Made by a program: the position numbers and the translations under genes
Assembly: GCA_036378155.1 (NCBI GenBank)
Contig: DASUXA010000010.1
Coordinates: 1 to 64,000 of the forward strand
DNA length: 64,000 nt
Direction: 5' to 3'
DNA from: DASUXA01 sp036378155
GTDB lineage: Bacteria > Actinomycetota > Actinomycetes > Mycobacteriales > Micromonosporaceae
The notes under the pieces: model-generated
Databases searched by the model: none
Told to the model about the DNA's origin: nothing
The model's input: the letters and a program-made list of their open reading frames with translations, nothing else
In this document: positions 9,122-17,799 of the stretch, in pieces
Position numbering within the stretch: the first letter of the stretch is position 1
Layout: each line of letters opens with the position of its first letter

Positions 9122-9156
9122 CCTGGGTCGGGCCCACACAACGGGCCCGACCCAGG
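9122..9156. terminator. Hairpin in the divergent region upstream of meaA
   Basis: Perfect arms CCTGGGTCGGGCCC (9122-9135) and complement (9143-9156) around a 7-nt loop. It shares the GTCGGGCCCGAC core with the atpD-atpC hairpin. A terminator-strength hairpin between divergent promoters is unexpected. Confidence 0.45.
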
Positions 9157-9206
9157 GGAGCGACGCCACCACCGACTCGTGATCACCGTCACCGCGGCGA
9201 ACGAGG

Positions 9207-9220
9207 CTACCGGCCAGTAA
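9207..9220 (+). promoter_or_regulatory. Candidate operator, family 1 (meaA)
   Basis: CTACCGGCCAGTAA, 84 bp upstream of meaA. Its right end forms part of a -10-like TAAACT (9218-9223). It matches sites upstream of ccr, the aldehyde dehydrogenase and etfB. Confidence 0.55.
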
Positions 9221-9303
9221 ACTTCCGGTCATCCGGGAGGACCGTCCTCCGCCGATCAGGGGGCTCGCCCTCCACCGCGTCCGGGGACCGCCGGAGGTGC
9301 GCC

Positions 9304-11301
9304 GTGTCATCTGCCGACCGACTGCCCGACCGGGACCGACCGTGGGTGATGCGCACCTACGCGGGTCACTCGTCGGCGTCCGCGTCCAACGCGCTGTTCC
9401 GCCGCAATCTCGCCAAGGGCCAGACCGGTCTGTCGGTGGCGTTCGACCTGCCGACCCAGACCGGGTACGACCCGGACCACGAACTCGCCCGCGGCGAGGT
9501 GGGACGGGTGGGTGTACCGGTCGCCCACCTCGGCGACGCGCGGGCGCTGTTCGACGGCATCCCGCTCGACGCCATGAACACCTCGATGACGATCAACGCC
9601 CCGGCGATGTGGCTGCTCGCGCTGTACGCCACGGTCGCGACCGAGCAGGGCGCCGAGCTGGCGAAACTTACCGGTACCACGCAGAACGACATCATCAAGG
9701 AATACCTGTCGCGCGGCACGTACATCTTCCCGCCCGGCCCGTCGCTGCGGCTGACCGCCGACGTGGTCGCGTACACCGTGTCCCACCTGCCGCAGTGGAA
9801 CCCGGTCAACATCTGCTCGTACCACCTGCAGGAAGCCGGCGCCACGCCCGTGCAGGAGGTCGGGTTCGCGCTGGCCACGGCGGTCGCCGTGCTCGACGCG
9901 GTACGCGAGGCGGGGCAGGTGCCCGCCGACCGGTTCGGCGACGTGGTCGCCCGCGTCTCGTTCTTCGTCAACGCGGGCGTGCGCTTCGTCGAGGAGATGG
10001 CGAAGATGCGCGCGTTCGCGCGGCTGTGGGACGAGTTGACGCGCGAGCGGTACGGCGTGACCGATCCGAAGCAGCGTCGGTTCCGGTACGGCGTGCAGGT
10101 CAACTCGCTGGGTCTGACCGAGGCGCAGCCGGAGAACAACGTGCAGCGCATCGTCCTGGAGATGCTGGGCGTCACGCTGTCCCGCCACGCCCGCGCCCGC
10201 GCGGTGCAGCTGCCCGCCTGGAACGAGGCGCTCGGGCTGCCCCGTCCCTGGGACCAGCAGTGGTCGCTGCGCATGCAGCAGGTTCTCGCGTACGAATCGG
10301 ACCTGCTGGAATACCCCGACCTGTTCGACGGCTCGCACGTGGTCGAGGCTCTGGTCGGTGAGATCGCCGACGGCGCGCGGGCGGAACTGGACAAGGTGCT
10401 CGAGATGGGCGGCGTGGTGACCGCCGTGGAGACCGGGTACCTCAAGAGCGCGCTGGTCGCCTCGCTCGCCGAGAAGCGCCGCCGGATCGAAGCCGGCACC
10501 GACGTGGTGGTCGGCGTCAACAAGTTCACCGAGACCGAGCCGTCGCCGTTGACCGCGAGCGGCGCGGCTCCCGTGGAACTGGTCGACCCGGCGGTCGAGC
10601 AGGCGGCGATCGAGGGGGTACGGGCGTGGCGGGCGGCGCGCGACAACGGTGCGGTCCGGGCGGCGCTGGACCGGCTGCGGGCGGACGCGCGCACCGACGC
10701 CAACCTGATGCCCGCCACGCTCGAGTGCGCCCGCGCCGGGGTGACCACCGGGGAGTGGGCTGACGCGCTGCGCGAGGTGTTCGGGGAGTACCGGGCACCG
10801 ACCGGGTTGTCCGCGTCGTCCGGCGCGGCGTCGGACTCGTCGCTCGAGGCGGTACGGGCGCGGGTTCGCAGGACCGCCGCCGACCTCGGTACCAACCGGC
10901 TGCGCCTGCTGGTCGGCAAGCCGGGGCTGGACGGGCACTCCAACGGCGCGGAGCAGATCGCGGTCCGCGCCCGCGACGCCGGCTTCGAGGTGGTGTACCA
11001 GGGCATCCGGCTCACGCCGGGGCAGGTCGTCGCCGCCGCCGCCGAGGAGGACGTCGACCTGGTCGGGCTGTCCGTGCTGTCCGGCTCGCACCTGCGCGCC
11101 GTGCCCGACGTGATCACCGGGCTGCGTCAGGCGGGTCTGTCCGACGTACCGGTGGTGGTCGGCGGGATCATCCCGCCCGAGGACGTCGAGAAGCTGCGCG
11201 CGGCCGGCGTGGCGCGGGTGTTCACGCCCAAGGACTTCGCGGTCACCGAGATCATCGACGAACTGGTGACGGTCGTCCGCGAGGCGAACGGGTTGAGCTG
11301 A
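9304..11301 (+). CDS. meaA: Ethylmalonyl-CoA mutase (MeaA-type B12-dependent acyl-CoA mutase)
   Basis: Adenosylcobalamin-dependent rearrangement of ethylmalonyl-CoA to methylsuccinyl-CoA in the ethylmalonyl-CoA pathway. The 665 residues contain a mutase TIM-barrel (about 1-520) and a C-terminal B12-binding domain (about 540-660) with KPGLDGHSNG (the DxHxxG lower-ligand His) and LSVLSGSH. The barrel keeps Tyr in VMRTYAGHSS and Arg in KEYLSRGTYIFPP. The GTG start has GGAGG 6 nt upstream. Actinobacterial MeaA proteins have this single-chain layout and are usually Ccr partners; here ccr is 14 kb away but shares a candidate operator. The substrate is assigned by family, not proven. Confidence 0.9.
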   Translation: MSSADRLPDRDRPWVMRTYAGHSSASASNALFRRNLAKGQTGLSVAFDLPTQTGYDPDHELARGEVGRVGVPVAHLGDARALFDGIPLDAMNTSMTINAPAMWLLALYATVATEQGAELAKLTGTTQNDIIKEYLSRGTYIFPPGPSLRLTADVVAYTVSHLPQWNPVNICSYHLQEAGATPVQEVGFALATAVAVLDAVREAGQVPADRFGDVVARVSFFVNAGVRFVEEMAKMRAFARLWDELTRERYGVTDPKQRRFRYGVQVNSLGLTEAQPENNVQRIVLEMLGVTLSRHARARAVQLPAWNEALGLPRPWDQQWSLRMQQVLAYESDLLEYPDLFDGSHVVEALVGEIADGARAELDKVLEMGGVVTAVETGYLKSALVASLAEKRRRIEAGTDVVVGVNKFTETEPSPLTASGAAPVELVDPAVEQAAIEGVRAWRAARDNGAVRAALDRLRADARTDANLMPATLECARAGVTTGEWADALREVFGEYRAPTGLSASSGAASDSSLEAVRARVRRTAADLGTNRLRLLVGKPGLDGHSNGAEQIAVRARDAGFEVVYQGIRLTPGQVVAAAAEEDVDLVGLSVLSGSHLRAVPDVITGLRQAGLSDVPVVVGGIIPPEDVEKLRAAGVARVFTPKDFAVTEIIDELVTVVREANGLS

Positions 11302-11302
11302 G

Positions 11303-12091
11303 TCACTCCGCGCCGGGGCTGCCCTCCGGGGCGGGCGCCTCGCTCACGCCCGGTATCGGGGTCGGGCGGTTCGGCGGGCTCTCCGGCACACCCACCGGTA
11401 CCGGCAGCGTCACGGTGCCGCCGGTGTCGAACGTGAACGTCACCGGAACCACCTCGCCCGGCGGCAGATTCCGGGTCAGTCCGGTGAGCTGCAGGTACGA
11501 ACCGGAATCGCGGGTCAGTTGGACGATCCCGGCGGGCGGTACCACGACGCTCAACTGCCCGCCGGACCCGCCGGCCGGGGTCGGCGCGGTGCTCGGCTGG
11601 GGGATCGCGATCGGCGGCGGATTCTGCGACGGGTTCGCCGGCTGCCCGGCGGACGGTCCAGCGGGCGGGGTCTGGATGCCGCCGCCCTGCGTCATGCCGG
11701 GCGACGGGGAGGTCGGCGCGGGCGTGGACGGCGCGGCAACCGACCCCGACGGGGTCGGCGCGCCGGTGACCACGGCGGCGCCGGTCGCCGCGTCACCCGC
11801 GTCCACCCGGACCAGGGTCACCGGACGGGTGCCCTCGTTGGTGATCCGCAGGCTGAGCGGCGCCGCCTGTCCCTGCTGGTACCCGCCGGGACCGGGATAG
11901 TCGAAGCTCACGTTGAGCAACTGGACCCGACCGCCGCCCGGAGCGGGCACACTCCCGCTCACCCCCGGTACCGCGGACACCTGGCGAGCCGTCTGCGCCT
12001 GTTGCCCGGCGCCGCACCCCGCCACGGCGAGCAGGGCGCCCACCGCCAGCGCCGCTCCTGGTACCCATCGCCGGCCCGGTCCCGGTGCCAT
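11303..12091 (-). CDS. Lipoprotein with Pro/Ser/Thr-rich insert, LpqE/PCu(A)C-like
   Basis: About 262 residues. The signal peptide AALAVGALLAVAGC ends in a good lipobox (VAGC), so the protein is probably anchored outside the membrane. The mature part has two beta-strand blocks (VQLLNVSFDYPGPGGY, PLSLRITNEGTRPVTLVRVDAG; YLQLTGLTRNLPPGEVVPVTFTF) resembling actinobacterial LpqE and the copper chaperone PCu(A)C fold, separated by a ~75-residue low-complexity Pro/Ser/Thr linker. No clear Met/His copper-ligand set is visible, so metal binding is not claimed. The ATG at 12091 is preferred; a GTG six codons upstream is possible. It is convergent with meaA, one base apart. Confidence 0.68.
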   Translation of the reverse strand: MAPGPGRRWVPGAALAVGALLAVAGCGAGQQAQTARQVSAVPGVSGSVPAPGGGRVQLLNVSFDYPGPGGYQQGQAAPLSLRITNEGTRPVTLVRVDAGDAATGAAVVTGAPTPSGSVAAPSTPAPTSPSPGMTQGGGIQTPPAGPSAGQPANPSQNPPPIAIPQPSTAPTPAGGSGGQLSVVVPPAGIVQLTRDSGSYLQLTGLTRNLPPGEVVPVTFTFDTGGTVTLPVPVGVPESPPNRPTPIPGVSEAPAPEGSPGAE

Positions 12092-12237
12092 GCCACACCC
12101 ACTTCCCACGTCAGTGTCGCGGACGGTGGCTCCCGTACCCGGTTGACGATCGAGGAAACGGCGACCGGGGTTGCCGTGCCGGGCAGGTGCCCCGCGGGGA
12201 ACCGGTCGATGTCGCAGGCTCCCCCTAGGGTGCGGGC

Positions 12238-12813
12238 ATGAGTGTCGACTGGAATGCCCAACTGATCGACCAGCTTGACTGGCACTGGCAACACCTGCGC
12301 CCGCGGTTGGACGATCTGACCGACGAGGAATACTTCTGGGAGCCCGTCGCGGGCTGCTGGAGCGTCCGACCTCGCGGGACGAGCACCGCGCCGATCGCCG
12401 CCGGTACCGGCGACTTCACCGTCGACTTCGCGCTGCCGGAGCCGACCCCGGCGCCGGTCACCACGATCGCGTGGCGGCTCGCGCACATCATCGTGGTCGT
12501 GTTCGGTGAGCGGGTCGCCGCGCACTTCGCCGGGCCGCCCGTGGACTTCGACACGTTCCGGTACGCCGGCAGCGCCGCCGAGGCGCTGCGGCAACTCGAC
12601 GAGACGTACGCGGCGTGGCTGGACGGGGTCCGGGGTGTCGGGGGCGACGGGCTGGCGCGACCGTGCGGCCCGGCAGCGGGTCCGTTCGCCGAGCACCCGC
12701 TGGCCGCGCTCGTGCTGCACATCAACCGCGAGGCGATCCACCACGGCGCGGAGATCCTGCTGCTTCGCGACCTGTACCGCAACCGCGCCACGCTCGGCAG
12801 GGCGGAATCCTGA
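12238..12813 (+). CDS. DinB-like domain protein
   Basis: 191-residue four-helix-bundle protein of the DinB/YfiT superfamily, which includes mycothiol- and bacillithiol-dependent enzymes. Visible metal-site candidates are His in WRLAHIIVVVFGER and in the C-terminal INREAIHHGAEILLLRDLYR. The N-terminal WHWQHLRPRLDDLTDEEYFWEP is typical of actinobacterial members. The ATG is just inside a short leader. It is a single gene between divergent and convergent neighbours. The specific reaction is unknown. Confidence 0.8.
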   Translation: MSVDWNAQLIDQLDWHWQHLRPRLDDLTDEEYFWEPVAGCWSVRPRGTSTAPIAAGTGDFTVDFALPEPTPAPVTTIAWRLAHIIVVVFGERVAAHFAGPPVDFDTFRYAGSAAEALRQLDETYAAWLDGVRGVGGDGLARPCGPAAGPFAEHPLAALVLHINREAIHHGAEILLLRDLYRNRATLGRAES

Positions 12814-12855
12814 CCGGCCTCGCCCGTCCGACGAGCCTCGCCCCGCCTTGGTCGG

Positions 12856-13476
12856 TCAGCCCGACGCCGGGCTTCCCAGTCCGGCTGCCTGCCGCGCCTC
12901 GCGCCGACGGCGTCGGCGGCGCACCAGTCCCCAGAAGCACAGCGCCAGCACGACGATCCCGACCAGGACCAGCACCGGCGCCAGGATCGCCAGCACCGAC
13001 ATCAGGACGCTGCCCAGGTCTTCCAGGGTGCTCACCACGGGAGCGCCGAAGCCGGCTGTGGTCGCGTTGACCACCGGTCGGGCGGTCGCCTTCGCGCCGT
13101 GCACGGTCAGCGAGATGATGATGCCGGCGACGATCGGCACCCACTGGTGGCTGGAGAAGAACTGACCGGGGTCGGTGACCGTGACGGTCTGCGAACTCGA
13201 CGCCGCGCCGAAGGCGAGTCCGCCGGCGGTGGGTCGTACCACCGTCTGCACCACGTCGTTCACGTGGTCCACGACCGGCACCTTGTCGGCGACGAACTCG
13301 ATCGCGAGCAGTACCGCGAGGATCGCCAGCACCCACCCGTTCGCCAGCCACTGCCACGTGGGCGGCAGGGTGATCAGGTGCGAGTACCGGGCGAGCAGCC
13401 CGATCGCCAGCAGGGGGATGTACGCGTTGAGACCGGCCGACGTCGCCAGTCCGATCCCGGTGAGCGCTTCGAGCAC
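12856..13476 (-). CDS. DUF4126 family membrane protein
   Basis: 206 residues with about five hydrophobic segments. The N-terminus LEALTGIGLATSAGLNAYIPLL is the DUF4126 hallmark, followed by EFVADKVPVVDHVNDVVQT and a polar basic tail (RRRRRRREARQAA). The function is unknown. The GTG at 13476 is used because the homology begins there. A perfect dyad TGCCA-N4-TGGCA sits immediately upstream (13478-13491). No Shine-Dalgarno is evident, so the message may be leaderless. Confidence 0.82.
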   Translation of the reverse strand: MLEALTGIGLATSAGLNAYIPLLAIGLLARYSHLITLPPTWQWLANGWVLAILAVLLAIEFVADKVPVVDHVNDVVQTVVRPTAGGLAFGAASSSQTVTVTDPGQFFSSHQWVPIVAGIIISLTVHGAKATARPVVNATTAGFGAPVVSTLEDLGSVLMSVLAILAPVLVLVGIVVLALCFWGLVRRRRRRREARQAAGLGSPASG

Positions 13477-13477
13477 A

Positions 13478-13491
13478 TGCCAAGCATGGCA
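13478..13491 (-). promoter_or_regulatory. Perfect dyad abutting the DUF4126 start codon
   Basis: TGCCAAGCATGGCA has arms TGCCA/TGGCA around 4 nt and ends 1 bp from the GTG. It could be an operator or a short 5' hairpin; there is no independent support. Confidence 0.3.
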
Positions 13492-13753
13492 CTCGCGCGC
13501 CAGTACACCCCAGACGGCACGGCACCGCCCGGACCGCCGCGATCGACGCGACCCACCGATACATCGGGCGAAACGGGCGAATGAGGCTCGCGATGGTGCG
13601 GTCCTGCGTCGTGGGCGCGGCGCCAAGCGCGAGGGCGCCGCCCGCCGCCGCTTCCGCCGACGCGGGGGGCGCTGCCGCTTCCGCCGGCGCCAACGCCCGC
13701 CTCGTGCGCGGGCACGAAGCCGCGCGGGACGCCGCGTCGGCTACCCTCGCGAC

Positions 13754-14413
13754 GTGCGGTTGGTCATAGCCCGATGCTCGGTCGACTACATCGGTCGCCT
13801 CAACGCCCATCTGCCGCCGGCCACCCGGCTGCTCATGATCAAGGCGGACGGTTCGGTGTCGGTACACGCCGACGACCGTGCCTACAAGCCGCTGAACTGG
13901 ATAAGCCCGCCGTGCCGGATCGAGGAGCAGCCGGGCGTGTGGCGGGTGGTGAACCGGGCGGGCGAGGAGCTACGGATCATCCTCGAGGAGATCTTCCACG
14001 ACACTTCGCACGAGTTGGGCATCGACCCGGGGCTGGTGAAGGACGGCGTCGAGGCGCACCTGCAGGAGCTGCTTGCCGCCGCGCCGCACGTGCTCGGCGA
14101 CGGCTTCACCCTGATCCGGCGGGAGTACCCGACCGCGATCGGTCCGGTCGACCTGCTGTGCCGCGACGGGGCGGGCGCGACCGTCGCCGTCGAGGTGAAG
14201 CGGCGCGGCGAGATCGACGGCGTGGAGCAGCTCACCCGGTACCTGGAGCTGCTCGGACGCGATCCGCTGCTCGCCCCGGTCGCCGGCATCTTCGCTGCTC
14301 AGGAGATCAAGCCGCAGGCACGGGTACTGGCGGAGGATCGGGGTATCCGTTGCGTGGTGCTCGACTACAACGCTCTACGCGGGGTCGAACGCAATGACTT
14401 GACCTTGTTCTGA
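13754..14413 (+). CDS. nucS: Mismatch-specific endonuclease NucS (EndoMS)
   Basis: Actinobacterial and archaeal endonuclease that cleaves both strands at mismatches, replacing MutSL in these bacteria. At 219 residues it has full family length. The N-terminal domain (RLVIARCSVDYIGRL...ADGSVSVHADDRAYKPLNW) binds DNA. The nuclease core shows GPVDLLCRD and VAVEVKRRGEID, the catalytic Asp/Glu/Lys set of the RecB-like fold. The protein ends LTLF, resembling the C-terminal beta-clamp-binding motif reported for actinobacterial NucS. The GTG start is chosen from the conserved N-terminus. Confidence 0.95.
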   Translation: MRLVIARCSVDYIGRLNAHLPPATRLLMIKADGSVSVHADDRAYKPLNWISPPCRIEEQPGVWRVVNRAGEELRIILEEIFHDTSHELGIDPGLVKDGVEAHLQELLAAAPHVLGDGFTLIRREYPTAIGPVDLLCRDGAGATVAVEVKRRGEIDGVEQLTRYLELLGRDPLLAPVAGIFAAQEIKPQARVLAEDRGIRCVVLDYNALRGVERNDLTLF

Positions 14414-14507
14414 ACGCGCACGGTGGCCTCACCCGGCTGCTGATCGGCGCTGTCGCCCGGAAGCCCGCCGTACCGGTCGGCTCGACAGCGCTCAGGAAGG
14501 AGCCCGA

Positions 14508-15362
14508 ATGCGCACCTCATCACCTTTGCGCCGGCTGGCGCACCTGCCGGATTCCGTGCGCCGGCTGGCGCACCTGCCGGATTCCGTGCGGCGCAGGGAG
14601 CCGGGAACGCGTCCCGCGCGTCGACTGGCGCGCCCGATCGGACTCGCGCTGTCGGTGGGCGCGCTGGCGCTCGCCGGCGTCACGATGCCCACCAGCCCGG
14701 CTCATCCGGACAGCGGTCGTGCCGCCGGTCCGCCCGCCGCTTTCGGCTCGTACCGGCACTACAACGTCAACGGGTACAACTGGGGCGGGCATGCCGCGTC
14801 CGGCAGCGGCTTCGCTTCGGTCTCGGCGACCTGGCGGCAGCCGGCGGCGACCTGTAACTCGACAGCCGACACCTACGCGCCGTGGGTCGGGCTCGACGGG
14901 TACGGTTCGCCGATGATCGAGCAGACCGGGGTGGCGACCGACTGCTCCACCGGCAGGGCCGTACACCTCGCCTGGTACGAGTTCTACCCGGCGCAGGCGG
15001 TGTACCTGAACGCCGCCAGCTACCCGGTCGCGTCCGGCGACGTCGTGCACGCGTCCGTCGCGTACGCCGGCGCCAGCACGTACCGGGTGACGCTCAGCGA
15101 CCGCACCCGGGGCTGGACGTTCACGACCAGCCGTACCGTGACTGCCAGCCAGGCGAGCGCCGAAGTGATCATCGAGTCGCCGCCCGGTCGGTACCCGAAC
15201 TTCCACAGCCTCACGTTCACGCAGATCACCGTGAACGGCAGGAGCCTCGGCAACTACTCGACGGTGGCGCTGGACCCGAGCGCGAACGGGGTCTTCGAGG
15301 CGCACACCGGAGCGTTGACGGGTGGCGGTACCGCCTTCACGATCAGCTATCTGCGTGAGTGA
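14508..15362 (+). CDS. Secreted G1-family glutamic endopeptidase (eqolisin-like)
   Basis: Predicted extracellular acid peptidase. AAGGAG precedes the ATG. The signal region has an Arg-rich n-region, hydrophobic IGLALSVGALALAGV and a likely AxA-type cleavage site, followed by a ~225-residue eqolisin domain. The catalytic pair is visible: Gln in WVGLDGYGSPMIEQTG and Glu in SAEVIIESPP. YNWGGHA and GFASVSATWRQP are also typical. The n-region carries a perfect 30-bp tandem duplication (14529-14558/14559-14588), giving RRLAHLPDSV twice. The last 16 bp overlap the convergent hydrolase gene. High confidence in family; substrates unknown. Confidence 0.88.
   Translation: MRTSSPLRRLAHLPDSVRRLAHLPDSVRRREPGTRPARRLARPIGLALSVGALALAGVTMPTSPAHPDSGRAAGPPAAFGSYRHYNVNGYNWGGHAASGSGFASVSATWRQPAATCNSTADTYAPWVGLDGYGSPMIEQTGVATDCSTGRAVHLAWYEFYPAQAVYLNAASYPVASGDVVHASVAYAGASTYRVTLSDRTRGWTFTTSRTVTASQASAEVIIESPPGRYPNFHSLTFTQITVNGRSLGNYSTVALDPSANGVFEAHTGALTGGGTAFTISYLRE
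14529..14588 (+). repeat. Perfect 2 x 30-bp tandem duplication
   Basis: Two identical 30-bp units (14529-14558, 14559-14588) encode RRLAHLPDSV twice in the signal-peptide n-region of the glutamic peptidase. Absence of any divergence suggests a recent duplication, or an unstable tract that can change copy number in frame. Confidence 0.95.
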
Positions 15363-16183
15363 CGCCCCGCCGGTTCCGCGTCCAGGTCCAGGTCGGTCAT
15401 CGGCTCACCGTCGAGGAACGCCTGGACCAGGGCGGCGGTCTCGTCGGGTCGGTCGACGTAGATCCCGTGTCCGCAGTCCATCCGTACCACGGTGAGGTCG
15501 TCGCCCAGCTCGGCACGGCAGGCGGAGACGTACTCGGGTCGGACGAAGTCCGCTCGCGCCGCCGCCACCAGGAGCGTCCGCGTCCCGGCCGGCGGGACGA
15601 CGGCGGGACGCGCCATCTCGGAGTACGCCGTGACCACCGCCGCCGGTTCGCGGCGTCGCCGCCAGCGCCCGTCGTCGCAGTGCTCGAAAAAGTCCGCCAC
15701 CTCGTCGTCGAGCGCCTCGTCGCCCGCCTCAGGCCAGCGTTGCCGCAGGTCGGCGCGAGCTTCGGCGAGGTCGGCGTACGACTCGTCGCCCAGGTATCCG
15801 TGCGCCGCCTCGCCCGCCGCCGCTGCCGGCAGACCGATCGCAGGGTCGAGCAGGGCGAGCTTGCCGACCCGGGTCGGGGCGAGCCGCGCCAGGTACACCG
15901 CGATGGCGCCGCCGAACGAGTGCGCCAGCAGATCGACCTGGTCCAGTCCGAGCCGGTCCATGGTCGTCAGCACATCCGTCGCGTGCTGCTCCAGCGTCCA
16001 CGGCGGCGACCAGTCTGACCAGCCGTGCCCACGCAGGTCCGGCGCGTACACCCGGATTCCGGTCAGGTACCGCTCGCCGAGCCGTCGCCACCGGCGACCG
16101 TGCCCGTTCACCCCGTGCAGGGCGACGACGGGTCGCCCTTCCGCATCGCCGAACGCGTGTACCTGCAACCCGGTCAACCTCAT
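15347..16183 (-). CDS. Alpha/beta hydrolase
   Basis: 278-residue cytoplasmic alpha/beta-hydrolase. The oxyanion segment VVALHGVNGHGRRW is followed by the nucleophile elbow AHSFGG, an acid in AARADFV and His in CGHGIYVDRP, completing the triad. A helical cap with an acidic stretch (DEALDDEVADFFEHCDDGRW) lies between. Esterase, lipase or C-C hydrolase activity is possible; the substrate is not predictable. Its end overlaps the convergent peptidase gene by 16 bp. Confidence 0.87.
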   Translation of the reverse strand: MRLTGLQVHAFGDAEGRPVVALHGVNGHGRRWRRLGERYLTGIRVYAPDLRGHGWSDWSPPWTLEQHATDVLTTMDRLGLDQVDLLAHSFGGAIAVYLARLAPTRVGKLALLDPAIGLPAAAAGEAAHGYLGDESYADLAEARADLRQRWPEAGDEALDDEVADFFEHCDDGRWRRRREPAAVVTAYSEMARPAVVPPAGTRTLLVAAARADFVRPEYVSACRAELGDDLTVVRMDCGHGIYVDRPDETAALVQAFLDGEPMTDLDLDAEPAGRHSRR

Positions 16184-16257
16184 GGCAGGGCATCGTACCG
16201 CTACCGTTCGCTGTCCACGATGGACGGTCGGTGATCATGCCTGGCGAGGGTCGTGGG

Positions 16258-17763
16258 TCACCGCACCCGACCGTGCATCAGCCGTACCGCCGCGACGATC
16301 TGCCGCAGGTGCTTCGGGGTCCGTTCGAACGAGGTCGACGGGATCAGCGTCGGCATCCGGCGCTTGGTGATCGACTTGGCTCGGGCGAACTCGCGCAGCC
16401 CGTCCTCGCCGTGGATGCGCCCGAAACCGGAGTCGCCCACGCCGCCGAACGGCAGGCTCGGCATGCCGGCGAAGGAGATCGCCGAGTTCACCGAGGTCAT
16501 CCCCGACTTCATCCGGCGGGCGAGGTCGAGACCGCGACGCCGCGCGAAGACCGAGCCGCCCAGCCCGTACCGGGTGTCGTTGGCGAGGGCGACCGCCTCG
16601 TCCGCGTCGTGGACCCGGGTCACCGTCAGCGTCGGACCGAACGTCTCCTCTTGTACCGCCGTCGACTCGTGCGGCACGTCGACCAGGATCGTCGGGTGGA
16701 CGTACGGCGGCTGTACCGCGTCGGGTCCGCCGAGCACGGCACGCCCGCCCCGGTCGATCGCGTCCTGGATGTGCCGCCGGATCACCTCGAGTTGACTGGG
16801 CATGGTGATCGGTCCGATGTCGGAGTCGTCGTCGTACCCGACCCGCAGCCGCTGCGCCCGTTCCACGAGTTTCGTCAGGAACCGGTCGTACACGTCGTCG
16901 ACCACGTACACCCGCTCGATGCCCACGCAGGTCTGCCCGGCGTTGGTCATCCCGCCCCAGACGCAGGCGTCCGCCGCCGCGTCCAGGTCCGCGTCGACGT
17001 CGACGATCATCGCGTCCTTGCCGCCGCACTCGACCAGTACCGGGGTGAGCGTCTGGGCGCACGCCGCCATCACCTTCTTGCCGGTGGCGGTCGAACCGGT
17101 GAAGGCGAGCTTGTCGACACCGGAACGGCACAGCGCGGCGCCGACCTCGCCGGTGCCGAAGACCGTCTGGAACACCGGGTGCTCGGGTACGACCTCGGCG
17201 AACCGTTCGACGAACCACGCGCCGACGGCGGGGGTGTACTCGCTCGGCTTGAACACGACCGCGTTGCCCGCTGCCAGGGCGTACGCCGCAGAGCCGAGCG
17301 GAGTGAAGATCGGGTAGTTCCACGGCCCGATCACCCCGATCACCCCGTACGGCTGGTATTCCAGGCGCGAGGAGAACTCGGTGAGCAGCGTGGAGCTGCG
17401 TACCCGGCGCGGACCCAGCACCTTGCGGGCATGCCGCGCCGCCCACGCGACGTGGTCGATCGCGGTCACGATCTCGATGACCGCGTCGCCGTGCGGCTTG
17501 CCGCCTTCCCGGCGCATCAGCTCGGCCAGTTCGTCGATCCGGTTCGCCAGTACCGCGCGCCAGCGCAGCAGCCGGTCGCGACGACCGTCGAAGCCGATCG
17601 ACCGCCACCAGGCGGCCGCCTCACGGGCGCGTGCCACGGCGGCGCGTACGTCCTCGTCGGTGGCGACGGGGAAGCGCGCGACCTCGTCGCCGGTGACGGG
17701 GTTGGTGGACAGCAGGTAGCCGCCTTCGACGACGGGTACGCCAGGGGTCCGGGTGGCTGTCAT
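16258..17763 (-). CDS. Aldehyde dehydrogenase, succinate-semialdehyde dehydrogenase type (GabD2-like)
   Basis: 501-residue NAD(P)-dependent aldehyde dehydrogenase. The cofactor motif GVIGPWNYP, FTGSTATGKK, catalytic Glu in VECGGKDAM and catalytic Cys in NAGQTCVGIERV are all present, as is EETFGPTLTV. It resembles actinobacterial succinic-semialdehyde dehydrogenases, but other aldehydes are possible. The start ATG is 7 nt after a TACACT -10 box with TTACTG 18 bp upstream, so the message may be leaderless. That TTACTG is part of a family-1 candidate operator (17786-17799). It follows the SDR gene on the same strand after 22 bp. Confidence 0.9.
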   Translation of the reverse strand: MTATRTPGVPVVEGGYLLSTNPVTGDEVARFPVATDEDVRAAVARAREAAAWWRSIGFDGRRDRLLRWRAVLANRIDELAELMRREGGKPHGDAVIEIVTAIDHVAWAARHARKVLGPRRVRSSTLLTEFSSRLEYQPYGVIGVIGPWNYPIFTPLGSAAYALAAGNAVVFKPSEYTPAVGAWFVERFAEVVPEHPVFQTVFGTGEVGAALCRSGVDKLAFTGSTATGKKVMAACAQTLTPVLVECGGKDAMIVDVDADLDAAADACVWGGMTNAGQTCVGIERVYVVDDVYDRFLTKLVERAQRLRVGYDDDSDIGPITMPSQLEVIRRHIQDAIDRGGRAVLGGPDAVQPPYVHPTILVDVPHESTAVQEETFGPTLTVTRVHDADEAVALANDTRYGLGGSVFARRRGLDLARRMKSGMTSVNSAISFAGMPSLPFGGVGDSGFGRIHGEDGLREFARAKSITKRRMPTLIPSTSFERTPKHLRQIVAAVRLMHGRVR

Positions 17764-17785
17764 GCACGGAGTGTAGGCCGGCAAG

Positions 17786-17799
17786 CTACTCGCCAGTAA
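17786..17799 (-). promoter_or_regulatory. Candidate operator, family 1 (aldehyde dehydrogenase)
   Basis: The plus strand reads CTACTCGCCAGTAA, 22 bp upstream of the aldehyde dehydrogenase start. On the coding strand TTACTG serves as a possible -35 element, 18 bp from TACACT. The site overlaps the SDR stop codon. Confidence 0.5.

Larger units (their letters stand above)
8866..9303. other. 438-bp divergent intergenic region
   Basis: Separates the ABC operon from meaA. It holds a 14-bp-stem hairpin (9122-9156), a family-1 candidate operator (9207-9220), a -10-like TAAACT (9218-9223) and the meaA ribosome-binding site GGAGG (9293-9297). Open frames of up to 80 codons occur on the minus strand but have no convincing start or homology. 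Confidence 0.6.

Noticed and set aside
8950..9192. An 80-codon minus-strand frame upstream of meaA
   Set aside because: No ribosome-binding site, no recognisable domain, and the frame runs through the 9122-9156 hairpin. Chance opening is likely.
8866..9303. Cobalamin riboswitch upstream of the B12-dependent mutase meaA
   Set aside because: The characteristic B12-box and kissing-loop arrangement was not seen; GC-rich fragments resembling it were too weak.
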